Origin: Propionibacteriaceae bacterium | GTDB taxonomy: Bacteria > Actinomycetota > Actinomycetes > Propionibacteriales > Propionibacteriaceae | Assembly: GCA_031254155.1 (NCBI GenBank) | Contig: JAIRVA010000337.1 | Coordinates: 1-5,785 of the forward strand | Direction of reading: 5' to 3' | DNA: 5,785 bases | In this document: positions 5,646 to 5,785 of the stretch, piece by piece | Numbering within the stretch: position 1 is the first letter of the stretch | Layout of the letters: each line of letters begins with the position of its first letter | The notes under the pieces: model-generated | Databases searched by the model: none | What the model saw: only the letters and a program-made list of their open reading frames with translations | What the model was told of the DNA's origin: nothing | Translations under genes and position numbers: made by a program

Positions 5646-5785
5646 GTGAGTGATTCTCTGGTCAACCGGTGGGCGAAACTGCTCGTCAAGGAAGCAATTC
5701 TTGACACCAGAGTCGTCTATGTCATGGGAGCCAGGCAAGTGGGCAAGAGTACGCTTTTCCAGCAGATGATGGTGGAAGAGAATTG
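5646..5785 (+). CDS. ATP-binding protein, DUF4143/AAA-like ATPase, 3' end outside window
   Basis: Only the first 46 residues plus two bases are visible, reading VSDSLVNRW.. from GTG 5646-5648. Residues 23-38 form a beta strand (VVYVMG) running into the Walker A loop GARQVGKST (28-36), which matches GxxxxGK[ST]. The GxRQVGK(S/T)TL form is characteristic of the DUF4143-associated AAA ATPases, in which a helix of about 20 residues precedes the P-loop, as here. These proteins are typically about 400 residues and cytosolic, and their biological role is poorly defined. The GTG start is chosen because a -10 box lies exactly six bases upstream and no spaced Shine-Dalgarno fits a later start. Codon use (AGA, ATT, CTT, TAT, GCA) is less GC-biased than in the neighbours, a hint of horizontal acquisition. 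Walker B and the DUF4143 domain are not visible, so the family call rests on the P-loop alone. Confidence 0.75.
   Translation, partial: MSDSLVNRWAKLLVKEAILDTRVVYVMGARQVGKSTLFQQMMVEEN

Noticed and set aside
5472..5738. 88-residue reading frame on the - strand overlapping the SDR promoter and the ATPase start
   Set aside because: No recognisable domain, it covers the repeat array and the Walker A coding bases antisense, and has no supporting ribosome binding site. Treated as a shadow frame.

Overview
The window looks like chromosomal DNA from a high-GC Gram-positive bacterium (Actinomycetota). The reasons are strong G/C preference at third codon positions, lipoprotein and Sec-type secreted proteins with P/S/T-rich linkers, Ig-repeat surface-protein architecture, and TAnnnT -10 boxes placed exactly as in leaderless actinobacterial promoters. 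Genus cannot be settled from the sequence; a Propionibacteriales-like organism is only a guess.

Layout. (1) Positions 1-2718, + strand: the 3' part of a very long surface-protein gene, 905 residues in the window and open at its 5' end. It encodes tandem Big_1/invasin-type Ig modules of about 116 residues, then Ig-like modules of 94 residues with a conserved Cys pair, and a short, odd C-terminal anchor-like tail. (2) Positions 2717-2880: four consecutive hairpins fill the space between two converging transcription units. (3) Positions 2896-4448, - strand: a two-gene operon with a lipoprotein gene first and a secreted, Trp-rich, PKD-like protein gene second. Their reading frames overlap by 7 bases and each start has a strong Shine-Dalgarno sequence. 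(4) Positions 4622-5467, - strand: a complete classical short-chain dehydrogenase/reductase. (5) Positions 5468-5645: a divergent intergenic region carrying two probable leaderless promoters, a dyad, and four direct repeats at an exact 22-bp period. (6) From 5646, + strand: the first 46 residues of an ATPase with a GARQVGKST Walker A motif, resembling DUF4143/AAA family proteins; it runs off the window.

How the parts fit. Three of the five proteins (adhesin, lipoprotein, secreted protein) are exported, so the left 4.4 kb is a cell-surface region. The SDR and the ATPase are probably cytosolic and share a divergent control region, but nothing shows that they work together. The least explained element is the 22-bp repeat array, whose last copy supplies the likely -35 box of the ATPase promoter. 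I see no tRNA, rRNA, CRISPR array, insertion sequence or phage gene. No gene-free stretch exceeds 300 bases; the three intergenic gaps are each 170-180 bases.
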